A model generated the notes under the pieces. That model was given only the letters and a program-made list of their open reading frames with translations, was not told the DNA's origin and searched no databases. A stretch of DNA of 64,000 bases from assembly GCA_905215345.1 (NCBI GenBank), contig CAJMPR010000002.1:62001-126000 (forward strand), read 5' to 3'. The position numbers and the translations under genes were made by a program. Positions 15,111 to 23,225 of the stretch are shown here, piece by piece (within the stretch, counting starts at the first letter, position 1; each line of letters opens with the position of its first letter). This DNA comes from an uncultured bacterium. Lineage in GTDB: Bacteria; Bacteroidota; Bacteroidia; Bacteroidales; Bacteroidaceae.

Positions 15111-16121
15111 TTACTTGTTTACAGTAGCCATATGAGCGATCAGGTCAAGAACCTTGTTAGAATAACCGATTTCGTTATCATACCAAGATACAACCTTAAC
15201 GAAAGTGTCAGTCAAAGCGATACCAGCTTTAGCATCGAAGATAGAAGTACGAGCGTCACCCAAGAAGTCAGAAGAAACTACTGCATCTTCAGTGTAACCC
15301 AGGATACCCTTCAATTCGCCTTCAGAAGCTTCTTTCATTGCAGCGCAGATTTCAGCGTAAGTAGCCGGTTTAGCCAAGTTAACAGTCAAGTCAACTACAG
15401 AAACGTCCAAAGTCGGAACACGCATAGACATACCAGTCAGTTTACCGTTCAAAGCCGGGATTACTTTACCTACAGCTTTAGCAGCACCAGTAGAAGAAGG
15501 GATGATGTTGCCAGAAGCAGCACGACCACCTCTCCAGTCTTTCATAGAAGGACCGTCAACTGTTTTCTGAGTAGCAGTTGTAGAGTGAACTGTAGTCATC
15601 AAACCGTCAAGGATACCGAACTTGTCGTTCAATACTTTAGCGATAGGAGCCAAACAGTTAGTAGTACAAGAAGCGTTAGATACGAATTGAGTACCCTTAA
15701 CGTAAGTCTTTTCGTTAACACCGCAAACGAACATCGGAGTGTCATCCTTAGAAGGAGCAGACATTACAACGTATTTTGCACCAGCTTCGATATGAGCCTG
15801 AGCTTTGTCTTTGCTCAAGAACAGACCTGTAGATTCAACTACATACTCAGCACCAACAGCATCCCATTTCAAGTCAGCCGGGTTTCTTTCTGCAGTGATA
15901 CGGATAGCTTGACCGTTAACGATCAATTTGCTGTTTTCAACGTCTGCTTCGATAGTACCATCGAATTGACCGTGCATAGTGTCATACTTCAACATATAAG
16001 CCAAGTAATCTACCGGGCAAAGGTCGTTGATACCTACGATTTGAATATCGTTTCTCTTCATTGCAGCGCGGAAAACGAAACGTCCGATACGTCCGAATCC
16101 ATTAATACCTACTTTAATCAT
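15111..16121 (-). CDS. gap: Glyceraldehyde-3-phosphate dehydrogenase
   Basis: Glycolytic NAD-dependent enzyme of 336 residues. The start is ATG at 16121 (MIKVGINGFGRIGR), the canonical N-terminus; a longer in-frame reading to 16205 adds a basic, low-complexity stretch that does not belong to the family. The Rossmann motif GFGRIGR, the catalytic Cys152 in SNASCTTNC and the C-terminal SWYDNEIGYSNK block are all present. Codon use is strongly biased to a few codons, as expected of a highly expressed gene. It is transcribed divergently from mscL and ends at a strong hairpin. Confidence 0.97.
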   Translation of the reverse strand: MIKVGINGFGRIGRFVFRAAMKRNDIQIVGINDLCPVDYLAYMLKYDTMHGQFDGTIEADVENSKLIVNGQAIRITAERNPADLKWDAVGAEYVVESTGLFLSKDKAQAHIEAGAKYVVMSAPSKDDTPMFVCGVNEKTYVKGTQFVSNASCTTNCLAPIAKVLNDKFGILDGLMTTVHSTTATQKTVDGPSMKDWRGGRAASGNIIPSSTGAAKAVGKVIPALNGKLTGMSMRVPTLDVSVVDLTVNLAKPATYAEICAAMKEASEGELKGILGYTEDAVVSSDFLGDARTSIFDAKAGIALTDTFVKVVSWYDNEIGYSNKVLDLIAHMATVNK

Positions 16122-16261
16122 TTTGTTTAAACTTTTAAGGGTTTTATAATGTTTAAAAATAAACTTTCGTTTGTTTCTTGCAATTCTTTTGGAATTGCGG
16201 TGCAAAAGTAAGAAAATGTTTTTATATTCGTACCTAAAATCATAATTAAATATTTTAAATA

Positions 16262-16696
16262 ATGGGAAAAAGTACTTTTTTACAGGATTTTAAGGCTTTT
16301 GCCATGAAGGGAAATGTCGTTGATATGGCTGTCGGTGTAATCATTGGCGGTGCATTCGGCAAAATCGTGTCCTCTGTGGTTGCAGATTTAATTATGCCCC
16401 CTCTGGGTTTGTTGATTGGCGGCGTAAACTTTACGGATTTGAAGTGGATAATGAAGCCGGCGGAAGTAGTTGATGGAAAAGAAATTGCTGCCGTAACGTT
16501 GAACTACGGTAACTTTTTGCAGGCTACGTTCGACTTTCTGATCATTGCATTTTCCATATTCATGTTTATTAAATTGATTACGCGCCTCACTGCGAAAAAG
16601 GAAGAAGCGCCTGCTGCTCCGCCGGCACCTCCTGCACCGACTAAGGAAGAAGTGCTGCTCACTGAGATTCGTGATATATTGAAGGAAAAGCAATAA
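16262..16696 (+). CDS. mscL: Large-conductance mechanosensitive channel MscL
   Basis: A 144-residue inner-membrane protein that forms a homopentameric pore opened by membrane tension during osmotic downshock. The amphipathic N-terminus (FLQDFKAFAMKGNVVDMAVGVIIGGAFGKIVSSVVADLIMPPLG) is almost diagnostic and holds TM1; TM2 is at about 92-112. The C-terminal helix has an Ala-Pro-rich linker (EEAPAAPPAPPAPTKEE) before the bundle helix, slightly longer than in E. coli. Start is ATG at 16262. A perfect inverted repeat follows the gene. Confidence 0.96.
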   Translation: MGKSTFLQDFKAFAMKGNVVDMAVGVIIGGAFGKIVSSVVADLIMPPLGLLIGGVNFTDLKWIMKPAEVVDGKEIAAVTLNYGNFLQATFDFLIIAFSIFMFIKLITRLTAKKEEAPAAPPAPPAPTKEEVLLTEIRDILKEKQ

Positions 16697-16709
16697 TTTG
16701 TTACTTTAT

Positions 16710-16760
16710 AACAGGATATCCCCGGAAGCACATTGAAAGATCTTCCGGGGATATCCTGTT
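16710..16760. repeat. Perfect 19-bp inverted repeat after mscL
   Basis: AACAGGATATCCCCGGAAG (16710-16728) is exactly complementary to 16742-16760, with a 13-base loop. It sits 13 bases after the mscL stop and 24 bases before the stop of the convergent gene. It probably stops transcription from both sides, but it lacks the T-run of a standard intrinsic terminator. Confidence 0.75.
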
Positions 16761-16784
16761 TAATCGGCATTTGAAAATAGAGTA

Positions 16785-17507
16785 CTAATCTTTGTCATTC
16801 AGATTGTATTTCAATTGTTGGTATTTACGTATAGTTTCCCGTTGCAGATTCTCCAAAGTACTGACTTCAATAGATAGCTGACGTAATTCGGAGTCTGACT
16901 CTTGAAGAATACGTGTTATGCTATATTCACTAAGATCCGGCACGACTTCCCGGTTACTTTTACATTCGTTTAATAAATAGGATGCGCAAGCGATGTAATG
17001 TTCCTTTAGAGCGTTTCTTCTCTTTTCAAGTAAGGGCCGGTATGCTGTATCTTCTTTGTATATACGTTGATAGAATCCGTCTAATGCAACTTTTCTGTTT
17101 TTTTTCTGCTCGGTGTTTTCTGCTCTTTTGTATAAGGAATCAAGGACGATATATTCTGGATACGATTTCAACAGTTGAGTCAACTCTTCACCCAACTTTT
17201 CGTAGGCTAACCTTAAAGGTTCCAGTTCTTTCGACTTTCTGGCAGTGGCAATCTGTACCAAGCGAGGCTCTTTATTGAAGTTCGTAATCTTGGAAAGCTT
17301 CTTACAATAATCGATATACCTTTCTGTTAACTTCCAGTTATATTGCAGAGTCTTTTCCTGTAAGTCAGTCCGAATATTTGCCAGTGTGTTTTCCAACCGG
17401 GTAAGTTCGTCCTTTTGTGAATCGTCCTTTACTGTTGATAGATTTTGTGATATTGCTTCCAATGAACAACAAACGGTAAATATCAATAATAAGATACTTC
17501 TTCTCAT
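16785..17507 (-). CDS. Exported coiled-coil protein of unknown function
   Basis: A 240-residue protein not recognised. It begins with a cleavable signal peptide (MRRSILLLIFTVCCSLEAISQ, cleavage expected near residue 20). The rest is very rich in Glu, Lys, Leu, Arg and Gln and is predicted mainly helical, with heptad-like stretches at about 33-60 and 205-235. There are no obvious catalytic motifs. The periplasm is the likely location; a distant similarity in style to periplasmic chaperones such as Skp is possible but unsupported. It is convergent with mscL and divergent from guaA. Confidence 0.7.
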   Translation of the reverse strand: MRRSILLLIFTVCCSLEAISQNLSTVKDDSQKDELTRLENTLANIRTDLQEKTLQYNWKLTERYIDYCKKLSKITNFNKEPRLVQIATARKSKELEPLRLAYEKLGEELTQLLKSYPEYIVLDSLYKRAENTEQKKNRKVALDGFYQRIYKEDTAYRPLLEKRRNALKEHYIACASYLLNECKSNREVVPDLSEYSITRILQESDSELRQLSIEVSTLENLQRETIRKYQQLKYNLNDKD

Positions 17508-17591
17508 AGTATTAGATGTATTTCAATGAGTTATTTATTCACAAAAATAGATTTTCCGCTTGGTTATTCCAATTATTTCCCTGCTTTTTTC

Positions 17592-17599
17592 TACTTTTG
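17592..17599 (+). promoter_or_regulatory. -7 element of guaA
   Basis: TACTTTTG at 17592-17599 matches TAnnTTTG and lies 32 bases before the guaA ATG. No good -33 TTTG is found at the expected distance. Its position argues against a longer guaA start at 17560. Confidence 0.45.
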
Positions 17600-17631
17600 C
17601 AGACCAATTAATAAAATTCATAAAGACTAAA

Positions 17632-19185
17632 ATGCAAGAAAAGATTATTATTCTTGATTTCGGTTCACAGACAACGCAACTTATTGGTCGTCGTGTCCGT
17701 GAGTTGAATGTATATTGTGAAATTGTACCTTATAATAAGTTTCCGCAGGGGGATGAAAGTGTAAAGGGAGTTATTCTTTCGGGTAGTCCGTTCTCTGTAT
17801 ATGATGAAAGTGCGTTTAAAATAGATTTGAACGAGATTCGTGGTAAATATCCCATTTTGGGTATTTGCTATGGTGCACAGTTTATAGCCTACACTAATAA
17901 TGGAAAAGTGGAACCTGCCGGTAGCCGTGAATACGGACGCGCGCATCTGGGTTCTTTTGATAAAAATAATGTGCTTTTTCATGGGGTAAAAGAAAATACC
18001 CAGGTGTGGATGAGCCATGGTGATACGATTACTGCGATTCCCTCCAATTTCAAGACGATAGCTTCTACGGATAAAGTGAAAATTGCCGCTTATCAGGTAG
18101 AAGGTGAGAAGATGTGGGGGGTACAGTTCCACCCGGAGGTGTTTCATAGTGAGGACGGTACACAGATGTTGAAGAATTTTGTTGTGGAAGTCTGCGGATG
18201 TAAGCAGGACTGGAGTGCGGCTTCATTTATTGAAACCACCGTTGCTCAATTGAAAGAGCAGGTAGGTGATGATAAGGTAGTGCTTGGTTTAAGTGGCGGA
18301 GTTGATTCTTCCGTTGCTGCCGTATTGCTGAACCGTGCTATCGGCAAGAATTTGACTTGTATCTTTGTAGATCACGGTATGCTGCGTAAAAATGAGTTTA
18401 AGAACGTGATGCACGACTATGAATGTCTCGGCTTGAATGTGATTGGTGTGGATGCCAGTGCCAAGTTCTTTGCAGAATTGGCCGGTGTGACGGAGCCGGA
18501 AGAAAAGCGTAAGATTATAGGTAAAGGCTTTATTGATGTGTTTGATGAAGAAGCTCATAAGATTAAGGATGTAAAATGGTTGGCACAAGGAACGATTTAT
18601 CCTGATTGTATTGAGTCGCTTTCCATTACAGGTACGGTTATCAAGAGCCATCACAACGTAGGCGGTTTGCCTGAGAAGATGCACTTGAAGTTATGTGAAC
18701 CGTTACGTCTGCTGTTTAAGGACGAAGTACGCCGCGTGGGACGTGAATTGGGTATGCCGGAACATTTGATTACCCGTCATCCTTTCCCCGGTCCTGGTTT
18801 GGCTGTTCGTATTCTGGGTGATATTACTCCTGAGAAAGTTCGTATTCTGCAAGATACCGATGATATTTTTATTCAGGGTTTGCGCGACTGGAAGGTGAAA
18901 GATGCCGAAGGCAATGAAACAGCGTTGTATCATCAGGTTTGGCAGGCGGGTGTTATCCTGTTGCCGGTGCAGTCTGTAGGTGTAATGGGTGATGAACGTA
19001 CTTATGAACGTGCTGTTGCTCTGCGTGCGGTAACTTCTACTGATGCCATGACCGCCGACTGGGCACATCTGCCTTATGAATTCCTGGGTAAAGTCTCTAA
19101 TGATATTATCAACAAGGTAAAAGGTGTAAACCGCGTTACCTATGATATTTCGTCAAAACCACCTGCAACGATTGAGTGGGAGTGA
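17632..19185 (+). CDS. guaA: GMP synthase (glutamine-hydrolysing)
   Basis: GuaA converts XMP to GMP using glutamine and ATP. The start at ATG 17632 (MQEKIIILDFGSQTTQ) gives 517 residues, the normal size; an upstream in-frame ATG would add a non-conserved hydrophobic stretch and lie before the -7 element. The class I glutaminase domain has the nucleophile Cys79 in GICYGAQF and the His-x-Glu pair in QFHPEVFHSEDG. The ATP-pyrophosphatase domain has its P-loop SGGVDSS from residue 221. The C-terminal dimerisation domain ends with the typical PPATIEWE. It stands alone. Confidence 0.98.
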   Translation: MQEKIIILDFGSQTTQLIGRRVRELNVYCEIVPYNKFPQGDESVKGVILSGSPFSVYDESAFKIDLNEIRGKYPILGICYGAQFIAYTNNGKVEPAGSREYGRAHLGSFDKNNVLFHGVKENTQVWMSHGDTITAIPSNFKTIASTDKVKIAAYQVEGEKMWGVQFHPEVFHSEDGTQMLKNFVVEVCGCKQDWSAASFIETTVAQLKEQVGDDKVVLGLSGGVDSSVAAVLLNRAIGKNLTCIFVDHGMLRKNEFKNVMHDYECLGLNVIGVDASAKFFAELAGVTEPEEKRKIIGKGFIDVFDEEAHKIKDVKWLAQGTIYPDCIESLSITGTVIKSHHNVGGLPEKMHLKLCEPLRLLFKDEVRRVGRELGMPEHLITRHPFPGPGLAVRILGDITPEKVRILQDTDDIFIQGLRDWKVKDAEGNETALYHQVWQAGVILLPVQSVGVMGDERTYERAVALRAVTSTDAMTADWAHLPYEFLGKVSNDIINKVKGVNRVTYDISSKPPATIEWE

Positions 19186-19193
19186 GAAAAAAT

Positions 19194-19283
19194 ATGAGTT
19201 ATAAGTGATGAGTTATGAGTTATTTGTTTATAATGGACATACCCCCAAAAGCATGAACAAATGACTCATAACTTATAACTCAC
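19194..19283. repeat. Inverted repeat between guaA and the Crp/Fnr gene
   Basis: GAGTTATAAGTGATGAGTTAT-type sequence from 19195 is matched in reverse by ATGACTCATAACTTATAACTC up to 19281, forming a long imperfect AT-rich stem. The right arm includes the last codons of the convergent Crp/Fnr gene. It probably acts as a bidirectional terminator. Confidence 0.55.
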
Positions 19284-19941
19284 AAAGTCTCTCCGAATCC
19301 AATATCACAATTTCTCCTCGATGTAACTCAATCAGACCTCTTTCCTGCATTCCGTTCAGAGCTTTCGATATACCTATACGGGTTTCGTTAACAACTTGAG
19401 CTAAATCTTCCATTTTAATTTTCAAGACTTTCTCTCCCGAAAGACGTTCAGCATGGCTGAGGATGAAATAAGCAATGCGGGCTTCAAGACTATTGCCTGG
19501 AATATTCCACAACCGGCTATGTAACATTTGTGCCCGGTTGCTGACGATGTTCATATAGTTCAGGCGGAATATATCATAACTGAATAGTTCTTTCATAACG
19601 AAAGTCTTACTGATGCTGACGGTATGTACTTCTGTCTTTGCCCGGTAGGTGGAAATATAAGACGTATTCATTCCGAACATGGCATATGGTTCTATTAGAT
19701 AAGGAGCAGGAAGGTATTCCACAAAACTAAATGAACCGTCAACGGATGATGTGGAAGATGATATTTCTCCTTTCAGCACAAACATGAGTTCATTGCAATC
19801 GGTTCCTCCTTTTAAAAGAACCTCTCCCGGTTTATGCTTTGTGAAATGTAATTTGACCTTTTCCAGAATGCGGGTGAAATCTTCCTGGGCAAGTCCTTGA
19901 AAGAGGGGCAATTGGAGTAAGGTATCGAACATAGTTTCCAT
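19273..19941 (-). CDS. Crp/Fnr family transcriptional regulator
   Basis: A regulator of about 223 residues with an N-terminal cyclic-nucleotide-binding-like domain (about 20-125, including HKPGEVLLKGGTDCNELMFVLKGEI) and a C-terminal winged helix-turn-helix (KMEDLAQVVNETRIGISKALNGMQERGLIELHRGEIVIL). No Fnr-type cysteine cluster is present, so oxygen sensing through an iron-sulfur cluster is unlikely. The start METMFDTLLQLPLF at 19941 was preferred, since a -7-like TACTTTTG on the minus strand (19975-19968) lies downstream of a longer in-frame ATG at 19986. The ligand and targets are unknown. Confidence 0.85.
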   Translation of the reverse strand: METMFDTLLQLPLFQGLAQEDFTRILEKVKLHFTKHKPGEVLLKGGTDCNELMFVLKGEISSSTSSVDGSFSFVEYLPAPYLIEPYAMFGMNTSYISTYRAKTEVHTVSISKTFVMKELFSYDIFRLNYMNIVSNRAQMLHSRLWNIPGNSLEARIAYFILSHAERLSGEKVLKIKMEDLAQVVNETRIGISKALNGMQERGLIELHRGEIVILDSERLCEL

Positions 19942-20066
19942 ATCATTTTTATCTTCTGGTTTCAGAGCAAAAGTAGATATAATCAAGGTCTGCCGTAAAC
20001 ACTTGCCCTCTCTTTTTGTTTTTTTTATTATTTCTTAAGCGTGCTATCCATTCGCTTTTAAGAAAT

Positions 20067-20098
20067 ATTGCGAAATGCATAAAAATAGACTATCTTTG
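20067..20098 (+). promoter_or_regulatory. Promoter of the marC-like gene
   Basis: TATCTTTG at 20091-20098 is a perfect -7 element, with ATTG at 20067-20070 20 bases upstream (one mismatch from TTTG). Just downstream AAGGAGG at 20108-20114 is a strong Shine-Dalgarno sequence, which is uncommon in this genome. Confidence 0.6.
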
Positions 20099-20118
20099 CA
20101 AAAAAAAAGGAGGAGTAT

Positions 20119-20718
20119 ATGTTTTCAACATTTAATTGGCAACAGATGACCAGCGCTTTTATCGTGCTATTTGCTGTGATAGATATTATAGGCTCTATTC
20201 CTATCATCATCAATCTGAAGGAGAAAGGGAAGGATGTGAACGCTTTAAAGGCTACTCTGATATCGTTTGCATTGCTGATAGGCTTCTTCTATGCCGGAGA
20301 TATGATGTTGAAACTGTTTCATGTAGATATCGAGTCTTTTGCCGTGGCAGGTGCATTTGTTATCTTCCTGATGTCATTGGAAATGATTCTAGATATCGAG
20401 ATATTCAAAAATCAGGGACCGATTAAGGAAGCTACATTAGTTCCATTAGTATTTCCTTTGTTGGCAGGAGCCGGGGCTTTTACTACTCTGCTTTCATTGC
20501 GTGCGGAGTATGCCAGCATTAATATCATAATTGCGTTGATATTGAATATGATATGGGTGTTTTTCGTGGTTAGCATGACCGGACGCGTTGAACGTTTTCT
20601 GGGTAAAGGCGGTATCTATATCATTCGTAAGTTCTTTGGTATCATTCTGTTGGCTATATCTGTGAGACTGTTTACCGCAAATATTACATTATTGTTAGAA
20701 GCTTTGCAAAAACATTGA
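20119..20718 (+). CDS. MarC family integral membrane protein
   Basis: A 199-residue protein with six hydrophobic segments in two repeats, matching the MarC/NAAT family (FAVIDIIGSIPIIINLKEKG at the start, LVPLVFPLLAGAGAFTTLLSL in the middle). Some relatives have been linked to amino-acid transport, but the physiological role of MarC proteins remains unclear. ATG at 20119 is preceded by a strong AAGGAGG ribosome-binding site. The stop codon is only one base from the stop of the convergent TrkH gene. Confidence 0.88.
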   Translation: MFSTFNWQQMTSAFIVLFAVIDIIGSIPIIINLKEKGKDVNALKATLISFALLIGFFYAGDMMLKLFHVDIESFAVAGAFVIFLMSLEMILDIEIFKNQGPIKEATLVPLVFPLLAGAGAFTTLLSLRAEYASINIIIALILNMIWVFFVVSMTGRVERFLGKGGIYIIRKFFGIILLAISVRLFTANITLLLEALQKH

Positions 20719-20719
20719 T

Positions 20720-22228
20720 TTATCTGTTTTTCCAAAATCCCGGATAGAATAGCAACAATACACAAAACATTTCCAAACGTCCAATCAGCATAAGGAAAGA
20801 AAGAATCCATTTAGCTGCATCAGGTAGTGCATTCCAGGAAAAAGCAGGTCCAAAGCTGCCCAGTCCCGGACCTACATTGCCTATGCTTGAAACTACCGTG
20901 CCAAAAGCTTCAGCAAAGCCTACTCCAAGAAACAATAGTAATGTCCATCCTACCAGAATGAAGAAGAGATAAAATCCTACGAATATGGCTACTGCCATGA
21001 CAATGTTAGGGGCAACAGCTTGTTGATTCACTCTGATGGGTAGTACTGCATTGGGATGGAGTATCTTCTTGAAGTTGTTCCGGACTCCTTTTGTCATCAT
21101 TAATAACCTCATATTCTTGATACCACCGCTTGTGGAACCGGTACATCCACCGGCTAACATGGCAAATATCAATAACATCCATGTGAAAGGCGGCCAAAGG
21201 GTATAGTCGTCTGTTCCGAAACCGCAGGAAGTATGTGCGGTAGCTACTTGGAAGAGGGCTTTGCGGAAGGCTGTTTCAATGTCATAATGATTCTGAAAGA
21301 TGAGTGCCAGAGTAATGAGGGCTGTTAATATACCTACTGAATAAAGAAACCAGCGGAGTTCTTCATCGCGGAGTATTTTTTCTCCTTTTCCTTTCAGACA
21401 TAAGAAGTAAAGAGAGAAGTTAACACCGGATAATATCATAAAAATGGCAATAACGTATTCAATGAAAGGGGAGTTCCAATAAGCAACACTGGCTTGTTTG
21501 GTAGAATATCCACCTGTTGCAGTGGTGGAGAAGGAGTGGCAGACGGCATCGAATAAGTCCATGCCTCCGATACAGAGTAAGATGGTTTCGCTGACAGTCA
21601 ATATGACGTAAACAGCCCATATCCACTTGGTCATGATGCTGATTTTAGGGTGGATTTTATCATGGGTGACTCCGATGGATTCTGCTGAGAAAAGTTGCAT
21701 GTTTCCTTCGCTGAAAATAGGTAGGACGGCAATGGCAAAGCATACGATTCCCAGCCCGCCGATCCATTGCGTCAGGCTCCGCCAGAAGAGTATTCCATGT
21801 GATTGTGCGTCTATGTTATCCATAATCGTGGCTCCAGTGGTAGTAAAGCCCGACATTGTTTCAAAGAAGGCATTCGTAATGCTTTCTACGCTTCCGCTTA
21901 AATAGAAAGGCAACATACCGAACAAGCTGAAAAGTACCCATGCCAAGCTGGCAATACAGTAACCATCCCGCTTTCCGAGCCGTTTCTCGGCACCGCGACT
22001 GAATAGTAATAACAATCCACCGACGAGGGTGTTAATACCGGCTGTGAGTAAAAAAGTCAGAGCTTCTTTTTCGCCATATCCCCATGATACGGCAGCACAA
22101 ATAAGAAACATGCCCATTTCTACGAGTAATAGAACTCCCAATACCCGGAAAATCATTTTTCTGTTGATGAGGCTGTTGCTTCGGTTTCTGTTGTTGGTGT
22201 ATAAGCTATCAGATATAAATCCTTCCAT
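20720..22228 (-). CDS. TrkH-type potassium uptake membrane subunit
   Basis: A 502-residue inner-membrane protein with repeated membrane-pore-membrane units typical of the Trk/Ktr potassium channel family. Filter-like glycine motifs are visible: MSGFTTTGATI, FSTTATGGYST, TAHTSCGFGTD and VSSIGNVGPGLG, the four P-loops. TrkH works with a TrkA-type cytoplasmic regulator, which is not encoded nearby. The start MEGFISDSLYTNN at 22228 has an N-terminus of about 25 residues before the first helix. The gene ends one base away from marC. Confidence 0.94.
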   Translation of the reverse strand: MEGFISDSLYTNNRNRSNSLINRKMIFRVLGVLLLVEMGMFLICAAVSWGYGEKEALTFLLTAGINTLVGGLLLLFSRGAEKRLGKRDGYCIASLAWVLFSLFGMLPFYLSGSVESITNAFFETMSGFTTTGATIMDNIDAQSHGILFWRSLTQWIGGLGIVCFAIAVLPIFSEGNMQLFSAESIGVTHDKIHPKISIMTKWIWAVYVILTVSETILLCIGGMDLFDAVCHSFSTTATGGYSTKQASVAYWNSPFIEYVIAIFMILSGVNFSLYFLCLKGKGEKILRDEELRWFLYSVGILTALITLALIFQNHYDIETAFRKALFQVATAHTSCGFGTDDYTLWPPFTWMLLIFAMLAGGCTGSTSGGIKNMRLLMMTKGVRNNFKKILHPNAVLPIRVNQQAVAPNIVMAVAIFVGFYLFFILVGWTLLLFLGVGFAEAFGTVVSSIGNVGPGLGSFGPAFSWNALPDAAKWILSFLMLIGRLEMFCVLLLFYPGFWKNR

Positions 22229-22350
22229 TTTGGTATGCCATATTTGGACTTGCTTTAGCGAATAGTATGCCAGAATGAAAGGAAGGATGGTAGGTGATTG
22301 TATATTAGCTCTTTATAAATATGCTACAGGATGAGGGGTAACGAACGACC

Positions 22351-22388
22351 TTTTCAAAATGGAAGGGTGTTTTCAAAATGGTAGGATG
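22351..22388. repeat. Two tandem units of 19 bp
   Basis: TTTTCAAAATGG begins units at 22351 and 22370, and each unit ends with a purine-rich GGGTG/GGATG stretch. The core TTTTCAAAA is nearly self-complementary. It lies in the 167-bp gap between the rhomboid gene and trkH, on the upstream side of trkH and just downstream of rhomboid. Confidence 0.6.
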
Positions 22389-22395
22389 TGCCGGG

Positions 22396-23052
22396 TTAAT
22401 TCTCTATTATTTTTATTTCGTCATTATCTTCCGGTTTCTCCTCTTCGATATCACTGTCTTCTTCATCAGCAAACGGATAGGGACGCTGAGGCCCATGTTT
22501 CATAAATGCTACAGCGCAGAGCGTACCGATGATGGCCCCGCTGAGATGGCCTTCCCAGGAGGTCGTGATTTTGGCGAATTGAGGTAACATGTTCCATATT
22601 AATCCGCCATAAAGGAAAGTGACCAATAGTGAAATGGCGATGAGGGGGACATGTTTGCGCAACAATCCGCTGAAGAAGAGGAAAAAGGCGAGTCCGTAAA
22701 TAATTCCGCTGGCTCCGATATGCCATCCGGGTTTACCTATAAGAAAGGTGAGTACCCCGCAACCTATCCAGATACTGAAGAATATATAAGGTGCAATATC
22801 GCGATAGAAATAGAACAGACACCATGAAAGGAAAAACAGCGGTAGCGTATTCGCAAAAAGGTGTTTGAAGCTACTATGAACCAGTGGATGTGCAAATACT
22901 CCGAAGACTCCACGTTTTTCCATGGGATATACACCTAATCTGGTAAAATCCCAGTCCATGCCGATTTCAAGGAATTTGAGAATATAAAGAATAAACAGTA
23001 AAAAAAGTGGGATGACCGCTGCCAGAGCTATTCGTCGTATGTCATGCTTCAT
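22396..23052 (-). CDS. Rhomboid family intramembrane serine protease
   Basis: A 218-residue protein with six membrane helices that should cleave membrane-embedded substrates. The catalytic Ser115 is in the GASG motif (HIGASGIIYG) and the His169 partner is in WEGHLSGAIIG. The conserved HxxxN block HLFANTLPLFFL is present in an earlier helix. The C-terminus is acidic (EEDSDIEEEKPEDNDE) and cytoplasmic. Substrates cannot be inferred. It stands apart from trkH by a repeat-bearing gap. Confidence 0.93.
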   Translation of the reverse strand: MKHDIRRIALAAVIPLFLLFILYILKFLEIGMDWDFTRLGVYPMEKRGVFGVFAHPLVHSSFKHLFANTLPLFFLSWCLFYFYRDIAPYIFFSIWIGCGVLTFLIGKPGWHIGASGIIYGLAFFLFFSGLLRKHVPLIAISLLVTFLYGGLIWNMLPQFAKITTSWEGHLSGAIIGTLCAVAFMKHGPQRPYPFADEEDSDIEEEKPEDNDEIKIIEN

Positions 23053-23131
23053 ATATCGTACAGGGATTTATTATTTTCGTACAATGCTACGAATTATTTA
23101 CTTGAAAAACGAAAAAAAACTGACTTTTTAT

Positions 23132-23161
23132 TTTGCGTGTAGGCTTTAATTCGTATTTTTG
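23132..23161 (+). promoter_or_regulatory. Promoter of the glycogen/alpha-glucan operon
   Basis: TTTG at 23132-23135 and TATTTTTG at 23154-23161 are separated by 18 bases, one shorter than the usual range. Transcription would start about 58 bases before the debranching enzyme gene. Confidence 0.5.
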
Positions 23162-23225
23162 GGCATCGCTACAAGCTTTGTAGCGCATGATACCTGAATA
23201 ATTAACCTTTAAATAATGCACAACT

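Noticed and set aside
15132..16130. Long open frame (over 300 codons) on the plus strand opposite gap
   Set aside because: It lies fully antisense to the highly biased gap gene, is Ser/Thr/Arg-rich with no domain, and arises from the restricted codon use of gap.
17560..17631. Longer start for guaA
   Set aside because: It adds a hydrophobic stretch not found in GMP synthases and includes the -7 promoter element at 17592-17599.
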